From NCBI RefSeq assembly GCF_008728195.1, contig NZ_CP031598.1:2418001-2482000 (forward strand): a DNA stretch of 64,000 nt, given 5' to 3'. The first letter of the stretch is position 1, and the number at the start of each line of letters is the position of its first letter. This DNA is from Roseovarius indicus (GTDB taxonomy: Bacteria > Pseudomonadota > Alphaproteobacteria > Rhodobacterales > Rhodobacteraceae). Below, one piece after another: positions 7,320-14,973 of the stretch. A program made the translations under genes and the position numbers. The notes beneath the pieces were generated by a model. It made no database searches. It worked only from the letters and a program-made list of their open reading frames with translations, and was not told where the DNA came from.

Positions 7320-8546
7320 TCACTGGCGTTTGGCGGTCAGGTCGAAGGATATGTCGACGGTGAAGCCGAGGGTGCCTTCGTCCTTTGTGCCGAGGCCGAT
7401 GTTGAAGTCGCGCCGGTCGACGGTGAGGGCGCCGTTGGCGGTGGCGGTGTCGCCGTCGATGGTGAGGGTGAAGGGGAGCGTGACGGGGACAGATTGGTCC
7501 TTGATCGTCAGCGTGCCGTCGGCGACGTGGCCGTCTTCCTGCGCCATGATATCGGCGTTGAACGTTGCGGTTGGGTGGGTTTCGGCGGCGAAATAGTCGG
7601 GGCCCATGGCCTGATCGGTGACGGAGCCGAGGGTGAGGGAGGGGATGGAGACGGTGACGGTGACGTCGCCGTGCATGCCGTCGGCATCCGGGTCTTCGGA
7701 ATAGGCGATCTCGGCGGTCCAGTCGGAGAAGGAGCCGGAGACGTCGGAGCCCATTTGCGAAACGGTGATGTCGAGGGAGCCGTTTTGCACCTGCCAGTCG
7801 CTTTCGACGGCTTCGAGGGCGGCGGTTTGGGTGGGTTCAGAACCGGCTTGGGGGAAGAGGCCCGCCGCGGCGCCGCCGCCGATGGCCAGTGCCCAGACCG
7901 CGAGGGCGGTGAGGACCGGCAGGGCGTGACCGGGCTGGCGTGGTGTGGGTTCGGCGCGGGTGCGGCCGGGGAGCATGCGGCGGAGGGTGGCGTCGCGGTC
8001 GATGCTGTGGTGCTTGATGGCGCCGAGGATGTGGAGGGTGATGGCGCCGATCAGCACCCATTGCAGGATGTAGTGCAGGGTGCCGGTGACCTGGGCCACG
8101 GTTTCGTCCTTGGGGACGAAGGGGAGCGACTGGCCGAAGGGCCACCAGATGGGTGCGAAGCCGGAGGTGGCGGCGTGGTGGATCCAGCCGGTGAGGGGGA
8201 CGATGACGAGGGAGCCGTAGAGCAGCCAGTGGATGGTGTGGGCGAGCCAGGCCTCGGCGGGTTTGTCGCCGTTGAGGAGGCCTGTGCGGGGCTGGCCGAG
8301 GGCCCAGAGGATGCGCAGGAGGGCCGTGAAGAAGATGGTGACGCCGATGGTCTTGTGCAGCGAGAAGAGGAGCGCGGCGCGGGCGGTGTCGGCGTCGGTC
8401 GTGGCGATGTCGGGGTTCCGGACCGCATGGGCCAGGTCGCTGGCGATGAGGCCGAGCGGAATGACGGTGAGGATCAGCAGGGCGGTGAGCCAGTGGAAGG
8501 CCTTGGTGACGGCGCCGTAGCTGTCGTGGGAATTGGCGTAGGGCAT
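7320..8546 (-). CDS. Cytochrome b561-YceI fusion protein
   Basis: A protein of 408 residues. The first ~185 residues are a four-helix cytochrome b561 domain with candidate haem histidines in FHWLTAL, LHKTIG, HWLLYG, LHYILQ and HILGAIKHH. A short fifth hydrophobic segment (VLTALAVWALAIGGGAAAGL) leads to a C-terminal YceI barrel (about 225-408) that would face the periplasm. The fusion suggests electron transfer to, or from, a lipid-soluble quinone or isoprenoid held by the YceI domain. ATG 8546 was chosen because upstream sequence in frame is low-complexity and the b561 domain starts here (MPYANSHDSYGAVTKAFHW); its ribosome binding site is weak. It is divergent from fabD. Confidence 0.88.
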   Translation of the reverse strand: MPYANSHDSYGAVTKAFHWLTALLILTVIPLGLIASDLAHAVRNPDIATTDADTARAALLFSLHKTIGVTIFFTALLRILWALGQPRTGLLNGDKPAEAWLAHTIHWLLYGSLVIVPLTGWIHHAATSGFAPIWWPFGQSLPFVPKDETVAQVTGTLHYILQWVLIGAITLHILGAIKHHSIDRDATLRRMLPGRTRAEPTPRQPGHALPVLTALAVWALAIGGGAAAGLFPQAGSEPTQTAALEAVESDWQVQNGSLDITVSQMGSDVSGSFSDWTAEIAYSEDPDADGMHGDVTVTVSIPSLTLGSVTDQAMGPDYFAAETHPTATFNADIMAQEDGHVADGTLTIKDQSVPVTLPFTLTIDGDTATANGALTVDRRDFNIGLGTKDEGTLGFTVDISFDLTAKRQ

Positions 8547-8706
8547 GGGGTATCCGGTGAGCGAAAATATGTTGTGGGGGAGAGTAGGGGCCGCGGCGGC
8601 GGGAGCAACTGCAATCGGCGCACATTTCCGGTGCGCCGGGTGAGAGGCGTTGCCTCTGGACGGCGGGCAAGGTATCGGGGGGCACGATTTGGAGGGGATT
8701 GAGCAT

Positions 8707-9648
8707 ATGAGCCGAGCATTCGTATTTCCCGGGCAGGGCGCGCAGAGCATTGGCATGGGCCGCGACCTGGCCGAGGCCTATCCGGCGGCGAAGGCCGTGT
8801 TCGACGAGGTCGACGAGGCCCTGGGCGAGAAGCTGAGCGCGCTGATCTGGGAGGGGGAGGCCGACGAGCTGACCCTGACGCAGAACGCGCAGCCGGCGCT
8901 GATGGCGACGTCGCTGGCGGCGATGCGGGCGCTGGAGGCCGAGGGCGTGGGCGTGGAGGCCGCGGGCATGGTGGCCGGGCATTCGCTGGGCGAGTATTCG
9001 GCTTTGGCCGCGGCGGGCGCGCTGAGCGTGGCGGATACGGCGCGGTTGTTGCGGACAAGGGGCCGCGCGATGCAGGAGGCGGTGCCGGTGGGCGTGGGTG
9101 CGATGGCGGCCTTGCTGGGCATGGACCTGGAGGGTGCCAAGGCGCTGGCGGCGGATGCGGCAGGCGACCAGGTGCTGCAGGCCGCGAATGACAACGACCC
9201 CAGCCAGGTGGTGATTTCCGGGCACAAGGAGGCCGTGGAACGGGCCGTCGAGATGGCCAAGGAGCGGGGTGCCAAGCGCGCCATGCTGCTGCCGGTGAGC
9301 GCGCCGTTCCATTGCGCGCTGATGGAGCCCGCCGCGAAGGTGATGGAAGAGGCGCTGGCCGCGGTGGAGATTGCCGCACCGAAGGTGCCGCTGGTCGCCA
9401 ATGTGCGGGCCGGGGCGGTGAGCGATCCGGCCGAGATCAGGGCGTTGCTGGTGGAGCAGGTCACGGGCTCGGTGCGGTGGCGCGAGTCGGTGGAGTTCAT
9501 GAGCCGCGAGGGTGTGACCGAGGTCTGGGAGATTGGCGCCGGGAAAGCGTTGAGTGGCATGATCCGGCGGATCGACAAGGCGATTGCCTGCCGGGCCGTG
9601 GGCGCGCCGGCGGATGTGACCGCCGCGGCGGAGAGTTTGAAAGGTTAA
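8707..9648 (+). CDS. fabD: Malonyl-CoA:ACP transacylase
   Basis: FabD loads malonate onto acyl carrier protein for fatty acid synthesis. The 313-residue protein starts MSRAFVFPGQGAQSIGMG, has the QNAQPALMA motif, the nucleophile Ser93 in GHSLGEY and the catalytic His in VSAPFHCALM. ATG 8707 is supported by GGAGGGG about 10 bases upstream; the longer frame from 8650 is non-coding. It opens the fabD-fabG-acpP-fabF cluster on the plus strand. Confidence 0.97.
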   Translation: MSRAFVFPGQGAQSIGMGRDLAEAYPAAKAVFDEVDEALGEKLSALIWEGEADELTLTQNAQPALMATSLAAMRALEAEGVGVEAAGMVAGHSLGEYSALAAAGALSVADTARLLRTRGRAMQEAVPVGVGAMAALLGMDLEGAKALAADAAGDQVLQAANDNDPSQVVISGHKEAVERAVEMAKERGAKRAMLLPVSAPFHCALMEPAAKVMEEALAAVEIAAPKVPLVANVRAGAVSDPAEIRALLVEQVTGSVRWRESVEFMSREGVTEVWEIGAGKALSGMIRRIDKAIACRAVGAPADVTAAAESLKG

Positions 9649-9659
9649 GGCCGTAGGCC

Positions 9660-9676
9660 CCGGGGGATGCCCCCGG
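9660..9676 (+). other. Hairpin between fabD and fabG
   Basis: CCGGGGG (9660-9666) and CCCCCGG (9670-9676) form a 7-bp stem with a 3-base loop. No T run follows, so it is more likely an mRNA stability or processing hairpin than a terminator. Confidence 0.5.
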
Positions 9677-9701
9677 AGACAGGATGAACAGGGAGACCTA
9701 G

Positions 9702-10439
9702 ATGTTTGATCTGACGGGAAAATATGCGCTGGTCACGGGTGCCTCGGGCGGCATCGGCGGCGCGATTGCCAAGGCGCTGCACGCGGCGGGCGCGACGGTG
9801 GGCCTGAGCGGCACGCGGGTCGAGCCGCTGGAGGCGCTGGCCAAGGAGCTGGGCGAGCGGGCGCATGTGCTGCCCTGCAACCTGGGCGATCCGGAGGCCG
9901 TCGATTCGCTGCCCAAGCAGGCGATCGAGGCGATGGGCGGCCTCGATATCCTTGTGAACAACGCGGGCGTGACGCGCGACCAGCTGTTCATGCGGATGTC
10001 GGACGAGGACTGGCAGACGGTTCTGGACGTGAACCTGACCGCGACGATGCGGCTGTGCCGGGCCGTGGTGCGGCCGATGATGAAGGCGCGCTGGGGCCGG
10101 ATCATCAATATCAGCTCGGTCGTGGGCACCACCGGCAATGCGGGGCAGGTGAACTATGCCGCCTCGAAGGCCGGGATGGTGGGGATGACCAAGTCGATCG
10201 CCCACGAGGTGGCGAGCCGGGGCATCACCGCGAATGCCGTGGCACCCGGTTTCATCGCCACCGCGATGACCGAAAAGCTGTCGGATGCGCAGAAAGACGC
10301 GATCAATACGCAAATTCCCGCCGCGCGCATGGGCACGCCCGAGGAAATCGCCGCGGCGGTGCTTTACCTGGCCAGTCCGGAGGCCGGATATGTCACTGGC
10401 GCGACCTTGCATGTGAATGGCGGCATGGCCATGATTTAG
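9702..10439 (+). CDS. fabG: 3-oxoacyl-ACP reductase
   Basis: A 245-residue short-chain dehydrogenase that reduces 3-oxoacyl-ACP with NADPH in fatty acid elongation. Visible are the Rossmann motif TGASGGIGGAIA near the N-terminus, NNAGVTRDQLFMRM, the catalytic Ser in NISSVVG, and Tyr/Lys in YAASKAG. The ending GGMAMI is typical for FabG. It follows fabD by 53 bases and precedes acpP. Confidence 0.96.
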   Translation: MFDLTGKYALVTGASGGIGGAIAKALHAAGATVGLSGTRVEPLEALAKELGERAHVLPCNLGDPEAVDSLPKQAIEAMGGLDILVNNAGVTRDQLFMRMSDEDWQTVLDVNLTATMRLCRAVVRPMMKARWGRIINISSVVGTTGNAGQVNYAASKAGMVGMTKSIAHEVASRGITANAVAPGFIATAMTEKLSDAQKDAINTQIPAARMGTPEEIAAAVLYLASPEAGYVTGATLHVNGGMAMI

Positions 10440-10488
10440 GGCGTGACGCCTTGTAAATGCGCCGGTAAACCACAGGTTGGGAAAACAT

Positions 10489-10516
10489 TTGCCAATCGCG
10501 CGCCATGTGCTATAGG
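10489..10516 (+). promoter_or_regulatory. Candidate sigma-70 promoter of acpP
   Basis: TTGCCA at 10489-10494 and TATAGG at 10511-10516 are separated by 16 bases, 165 bases before the acpP start. It would allow acpP to be made in excess over fabD and fabG. Confidence 0.55.
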
Positions 10517-10680
10517 CGGCGCAGTTTCGAACCGGGGGCGGGTGAATGTCTTGCCCGCCGACGCCCGCAGTGAACGGGCCGAATGAACCGCCCAGAGGGG
10601 CATAACCGAAGGCCGCTTCCCGGTGCGGGCAGGGGCGGAAAACGGGCCAGAGCGCCCGAGACAGAATGAGGAACAAAAAC

Positions 10681-10914
10681 ATGAGCGATATCGCAGACCG
10701 CGTGAAGAAGATCGTTGTCGAGCACCTTGGCGTGGAAGAGGACAAGGTGACGGAGAACGCTTCGTTCATCGACGATCTGGGCGCAGACAGCCTCGACACG
10801 GTCGAATTGGTCATGGCCTTTGAAGAAGAATTCGGCATCGAAATTCCCGATGACGCCGCCGAAACCATCCAGACCTTCGGCGACGCGGTCAAGTTCATCA
10901 GCGAAGCCCAGTAA
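10681..10914 (+). CDS. acpP: Acyl carrier protein
   Basis: A 77-residue acidic four-helix carrier protein. The phosphopantetheine attachment site is Ser37 in [12 protein letters not shown] 10681 follows GAGGAAC by 7 bases; an in-frame ATG at 10666 lacks this support. It delivers acyl chains to FabD, FabG and FabF encoded on both sides, has its own likely promoter in the 241-base upstream gap, and is closed by a strong terminator. Confidence 0.98.
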   Translation: MSDIADRVKKIVVEHLGVEEDKVTENASFIDDLGADSLDTVELVMAFEEEFGIEIPDDAAETIQTFGDAVKFISEAQ

Positions 10915-10943
10915 GCCACGCGAGAACGACCGCAGGATTGCAG

Positions 10944-10972
10944 GCCCCCGCTTGAAAAGGCGGGGGCTTTTT
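10944..10972 (+). terminator. Rho-independent terminator after acpP
   Basis: An 8-bp stem (GCCCCCGC 10944-10951 with GCGGGGGC 10960-10967), an 8-base loop and five T residues. Confidence 0.9.
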
Positions 10973-11155
10973 GCATGCGCAGGTTGTGGCCGGGAAAGGC
11001 TGGACGGGGGCGGGTGGCGTTCTATTTGAGGCTGTGAGGCCGTTTACGGCGCTCATCATGCCGATTTGGAGATATACCCGAAATCGCATAGACTTCATTT
11101 TCCCCGCCGACCGCTGTGCTGGGCGGGGACAAGCCGAATCAAAAGGGCTATTTAC

Positions 11156-11899
11156 ATGATTATCTATCCCACCCTCGAACTTTATAACGGCAAGGTCGTG
11201 TCGCTGACGCGCGGACGGCTGGAGGAGCCGGTCATCTGGCATGTCGACCCGATCGAGACGGTCAAGAAATTCGCCGCCGACGGGGCGTCGTGGCTGCATG
11301 TCACCGATATCAACGCGCTGGCCGGCGACGGCGACAACAACGAGCTGCTGGAACAGATCATCCGCGCGGCGGGCATTCCGGTGCAGCTGGGCGGCGGGTT
11401 CCGGTCGCGCGACGGCGTGATGCGCTGGATCGACAAGGGCGCGGGCCGGGTCGTGATCGGCACGATGGCGGCGCATGACCCCGATGCGGTGAAGGAGCTG
11501 GCGAAATACTATCCCGACCAGATCGTTCTGGCGGTCGATATCTTCGACGGCTCGGTGATGACCGAAGGCTGGCGCACGCGCAGCGCCTTCGTGCCCGAGA
11601 CCTATGTGGCCGCCTTCGAGGAAGCGCCGCTGGCGGGGATCATCGTGACCGATATCGACGCCGATATCGAGGATACCGATGGCAGCCTTGGCGTGATTTC
11701 CGGGCTGGCCAAGCAGACGCGGCATAACGTGATCGCCCGGGGCACCGTGCGCACCGCCGATGACGTGGCGCGGCTCAAATACATCCCCAATATCGAAGGG
11801 ACGCTCATTGGCCGGGCGCTGCTTTCGAAGGACATCGACCTGAAGGAAGCGCTGGAAATCGCCGCCGCCGAGGGCGAGCCGATTGCGGAATTCCAGTAA
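11156..11899 (+). CDS. HisA-like isomerase-family protein (divergent paralogue)
   Basis: A 247-residue TIM barrel of the HisA/HisF superfamily; HisA interconverts ProFAR and PRFAR in histidine synthesis. Phosphate-binding and barrel strands are recognisable (WLHVTDINAL, VQLGGGFRSRD, RVVIGTMAA, IVLAVDIFDG, GIIVTDIDAD). It departs from canonical HisA at key places: the N-terminal catalytic Asp of the usual ALDL/AIDL strand reads LEL here (Glu8), while the second Asp (VDIFDG) is kept, and the usual DGTLSG loop is altered. It sits between acpP and fabF, away from any his operon. Its role is uncertain; it may be a second HisA or have another sugar-phosphate substrate. Confidence 0.8.
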   Translation: MIIYPTLELYNGKVVSLTRGRLEEPVIWHVDPIETVKKFAADGASWLHVTDINALAGDGDNNELLEQIIRAAGIPVQLGGGFRSRDGVMRWIDKGAGRVVIGTMAAHDPDAVKELAKYYPDQIVLAVDIFDGSVMTEGWRTRSAFVPETYVAAFEEAPLAGIIVTDIDADIEDTDGSLGVISGLAKQTRHNVIARGTVRTADDVARLKYIPNIEGTLIGRALLSKDIDLKEALEIAAAEGEPIAEFQ

Positions 11900-11922
11900 T
11901 CTCCGCAGGATGTGAACGAGCG

Positions 11923-11949
11923 GGGGCGCCGATGCGGGCGCCCCTTTTT
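11923..11949 (+). terminator. Rho-independent terminator after the hisA-like gene
   Basis: GGGGCGCC (11923-11930) pairs with GGCGCCCC (11937-11944) around a 6-base loop, followed by five T residues. Confidence 0.85.
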
Positions 11950-12016
11950 CGTTGGGCTTGCCCCTTGGGGGCAAGGCACGGTATGAGCAGCGAACAGAGT
12001 TGAGAAAGGGCATATT

Positions 12017-13276
12017 ATGCGTCGTGTCGTCGTCACAGGTCTGGGACTGGTTACGCCTCTGGCGGATGGGGTCGAGGAAACCTGGAAGCGCCTTCTGGAG
12101 GGAAAGTCCGGGGCGGGGCCGATCCAGAAATTCGATGCCAGCCGGGTGATCACCAAGTATGCCTGCGAAGTGCCCTATGGCGATGGCAGTGACGGGACGT
12201 TCAACCCCGACACCTACATGGAGCCGAAGGAGCAGCGGAAGGTCGATGATTTCATCCTTTACGGGATGGCCGCGGCCGACCAGGCGGTGAAGGATGCCGG
12301 CTGGACGCCCGAGGACGAGGAAAGCCTGCTGCGCACCGGCGTGATGATCGGGTCTGGCATCGGCGGCTTGCGCTCGATCGAGCAGACGACGCTTCTGATG
12401 CATGAGAAGGGCCCCAAGCGGGTGTCGCCCTTCTTCATTCCGGGCGCGCTGATCAACCTGGTCAGCGGGCAGGTGGGCATTCGGTACGGGTTCAAGGGGC
12501 CGAACCACGCGGTTGTGACGGCCTGTTCGACCGGCGCGCACGCGATCGGGGATGCGGCAAGGCTGATTCAGCATGGCGATGCCGAGGTGATGGTGGCCGG
12601 AGGCGCGGAATCGGCCATCTGCGAGATCGGGATTGCCGGGTTCAACGCCTGCAAGGCGCTGTCGACCAAGCGCGAGGACAACCCGCAGGCGGCAAGCCGC
12701 CCCTATGACGTGGACCGCGACGGGTTCGTCATGGGCGAGGGCGCGGGCGTGGTGGTGCTGGAGGAGTACGAGCACGCCGTGGCGCGGGGCGCGAAGATTT
12801 ACGCGGAAATCCTTGGCTATGGCCTGTCGGGCGATGCCTATCACATCACCGCGCCGAGCGAGGATGGCGATGGCGGGTTCCGGGCCATGCAGGCGGCGCT
12901 GCGCAACGGGGGGCTCGACGCCTCTGAGGTGGATTACATCAACGCGCACGGTACCTCGACCATGGCCGACACGATCGAGCTGAAGGCGGTGGAGCGGATC
13001 CTGGGCAATGCGGCGAGCAAGGCGACGATGAGCTCGACCAAGTCGTCGACCGGGCACCTTCTGGGGGCCGCGGGGGCGATCGAGGCGATCTTCTCGATCC
13101 TGGCCATTCGCGACCAGGTGGCGCCGCCGACGATCAACCTCGACAACCCGGCGGTGGAGACGCCGCTTGATCTTGCGCCGAACGCGAAAGTCGAACGGAG
13201 TATCAGCGTGGTGATGTCGAACAGCTTCGGCTTTGGCGGCACCAACGCGTCGGTCGTCATGGGGGCGCCGCGCTGA
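12017..13276 (+). CDS. fabF: 3-oxoacyl-ACP synthase II
   Basis: FabF condenses malonyl-ACP with acyl-ACP and makes cis-vaccenate precursors. This 419-residue thiolase-fold protein shows the nucleophile Cys in TACSTGAHAIG, the two catalytic His in NAHGTSTMADTIE and STGHLLGAAGAIEAIF, and the ending FGFGGTNASVV. AGAAAGG precedes the ATG. Its stop overlaps the mltG start (ATGA), so the two are translationally coupled, as often seen in Rhodobacterales. Confidence 0.97.
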   Translation: MRRVVVTGLGLVTPLADGVEETWKRLLEGKSGAGPIQKFDASRVITKYACEVPYGDGSDGTFNPDTYMEPKEQRKVDDFILYGMAAADQAVKDAGWTPEDEESLLRTGVMIGSGIGGLRSIEQTTLLMHEKGPKRVSPFFIPGALINLVSGQVGIRYGFKGPNHAVVTACSTGAHAIGDAARLIQHGDAEVMVAGGAESAICEIGIAGFNACKALSTKREDNPQAASRPYDVDRDGFVMGEGAGVVVLEEYEHAVARGAKIYAEILGYGLSGDAYHITAPSEDGDGGFRAMQAALRNGGLDASEVDYINAHGTSTMADTIELKAVERILGNAASKATMSSTKSSTGHLLGAAGAIEAIFSILAIRDQVAPPTINLDNPAVETPLDLAPNAKVERSISVVMSNSFGFGGTNASVVMGAPR

Positions 13277-14433
13277 TGTGGCGGAACATTGCGTCGAATT
13301 TCCTGACGTTCCTGGTGGTCGTGGTGTTCCTGGTCGCCGGGGTGATCCTTTGGGGACAGAACGAATATAACGCGACCGGGCCGCTTGAGGGCTCGATCTG
13401 CCTGCGGGTGGAACGGGGCAGCAACATGCGGCGCGTGTCGGAGGACCTCGAGGCGCGGGGCGCGGTGAGCAGCAGCACGATCTTCCGGATCGGTGCGGAT
13501 TACACCGGCAAGGACAGCCAGCTGAAAGCCGGAAGCTGGCTTATTCCCGAGGGCGCCACCATGGCGGAAGTGACCGATCTCGTCACCCGCGGCGGGGCCA
13601 GCACCTGTGGGACGGAGGTCGTCTATCGGATCGGGGTGACGCAGGTTCAGGCGCAGGTGCGCGAGCTGGACCCGGATACGGAGACCTACGAGGAGGTCGC
13701 GGAGTTCGACCTGCTGGGCGAGGAGGCCGCGCCGGCGGAGTATACCGACGTGGTGGCGCAGGCCGACACGCGGTTCCGGATCAACATTGCCGAGGGCGTG
13801 ACCAGCTGGCAGATCGTCACTGCGCTGAACGCGGTGGACGTGATGGAAGGCGAGGTCGACGGCGTGCCCCCGGAAGGCAGCCTTGCGCCCACCAGCTACG
13901 AGGTGGAGCGCGGCGACGGGCGCGTGGCGCTGCTGGACCGGATGAAGGAGATCCAGAAGACGCGGCTGGCCGCGGCCTGGGAGGCGCGGGACGAGGACCT
14001 GCCGCTGGAAAGCCCGGCCGACGTGCTGATTCTGGCCTCGATCATCGAGAAGGAGACAGGCCTGCCGGACGAGCGCGGGCAGGTGGCCAGCGTGTTCGTG
14101 AACCGGCTGCGGCGGGGCATGCGGCTTCAGACCGACCCGACGGTGATCTACGGGATCACCAATGGCGAGGGCACGCTGGGGCGGGGTCTGCGGCAGAGTG
14201 AACTTCGGCAGGCAACGCCTTACAACACTTACGTGATTGCCGGTTTGCCGCCCACGCCGATTGCCAACCCGGGCGAGGCCAGCCTGATGGCTGCCGTGCA
14301 GCCCGCCGAGACGGATTACGTGTTCTTCGTGGCCGATGGCTCGGGCGGGCATGCCTTTGCCGAGACGCTGGACGAGCACAACCGGAACGTGGCCCGCTGG
14401 CGCGAGATCGAGGCGCAGCAGCAGAACCAGTAG
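13276..14433 (+). CDS. mltG: Endolytic murein transglycosylase MltG
   Basis: MltG cuts nascent peptidoglycan strands and so limits glycan length. This 385-residue protein has one N-terminal membrane anchor (about residues 5-28, FLTFLVVVVFLVAGVILW) and a YceG domain. The latter contains the catalytic Glu region ILASIIEKETGLPDERG and the conserved NRLRRGMRLQTDPTVIYG. It overlaps fabF by one base at the ATGA junction. It lies immediately before the GTA locus. Confidence 0.95.
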   Translation: MWRNIASNFLTFLVVVVFLVAGVILWGQNEYNATGPLEGSICLRVERGSNMRRVSEDLEARGAVSSSTIFRIGADYTGKDSQLKAGSWLIPEGATMAEVTDLVTRGGASTCGTEVVYRIGVTQVQAQVRELDPDTETYEEVAEFDLLGEEAAPAEYTDVVAQADTRFRINIAEGVTSWQIVTALNAVDVMEGEVDGVPPEGSLAPTSYEVERGDGRVALLDRMKEIQKTRLAAAWEARDEDLPLESPADVLILASIIEKETGLPDERGQVASVFVNRLRRGMRLQTDPTVIYGITNGEGTLGRGLRQSELRQATPYNTYVIAGLPPTPIANPGEASLMAAVQPAETDYVFFVADGSGGHAFAETLDEHNRNVARWREIEAQQQNQ

Positions 14434-14521
14434 GCCGGGGCGCGGGCGCGCCGGCCCTTGGCATGTTTAACAAAACGTAATCATTACGGGCGCTTAGCTG
14501 GCAAGGCTCGGGCGCAACAGA

Positions 14522-14550
14522 TTGACTTTTGGTCAAGTTGCACGTATAGG
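14522..14550 (+). promoter_or_regulatory. Candidate GTA promoter with overlapping inverted repeat
   Basis: TTGACT (14522-14527) and TATAGG (14545-14550) are separated by exactly 17 bases. The -35 box lies inside an inverted repeat TTGAC-N5-GTCAA (14522-14536), a likely regulator site. A second palindrome, CGTAAT-C-ATTACG, is at 14476-14488. The untranslated leader to the small terminase start (14656) is about 100 bases and contains an 8-bp hairpin (14577-14603). Confidence 0.6.
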
Positions 14551-14655
14551 TTGTGCTTGCGTGCCGGTGGGTTGGGGTGACCGGAACAGAAGCTGCCGGT
14601 CACAGGCGGTGAGCGTCGCCCGCCCCGGATGGGCGCGCCTCACGAGCGGTGACAC

Positions 14656-14973
14656 ATGATTCTCATAACACGGGACGACGGGCCTTCGGGCCTGGCGGCA
14701 TCTGTCGGCCTGATCGAACGCCAGCTGGCGGAGATGCGGGCCGAGATGGAGGCCATTCACGGGCGGATCAGGAAGGGTGAGCTGGAGGGTATCAAGGATG
14801 CCGCCCGGGTCACCGCCGATATTCGCCATTGGTTCAAACTTGCGCTGGAAGCGGAGGTGCAATTTGCAAAATACACATCAGAGGAAAAGGGAATCGTGCG
14901 CGATTACGCCCTCGATTTCTCGGAAGCAAGAGAGTCTATCCGGGGCCGCCTGGCTCGTCTCGGAAGGGGCTGA
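14656..14973 (+). CDS. GTA small terminase-like protein (orfg1 homologue)
   Basis: A 105-residue, mostly helical protein (GLAASVGLIERQLAEMRAEM, then IKDAARVTADIRHWFKLALE) with the size and position of RcGTA gp1, the small terminase that recognises DNA for packaging. It lies directly upstream of, and overlaps, the large-terminase frame and behind a good promoter. It appears intact, although the downstream packaging and capsid genes have been lost. The GTA assignment comes from context and resemblance and not from a diagnostic motif. Confidence 0.65.
   Translation: MILITRDDGPSGLAASVGLIERQLAEMRAEMEAIHGRIRKGELEGIKDAARVTADIRHWFKLALEAEVQFAKYTSEEKGIVRDYALDFSEARESIRGRLARLGRG

Noticed and set aside
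13257..13276. Frameshift or truncation between fabF and mltG
   Set aside because: The ATGA overlap is ordinary translational coupling; both proteins are full length.
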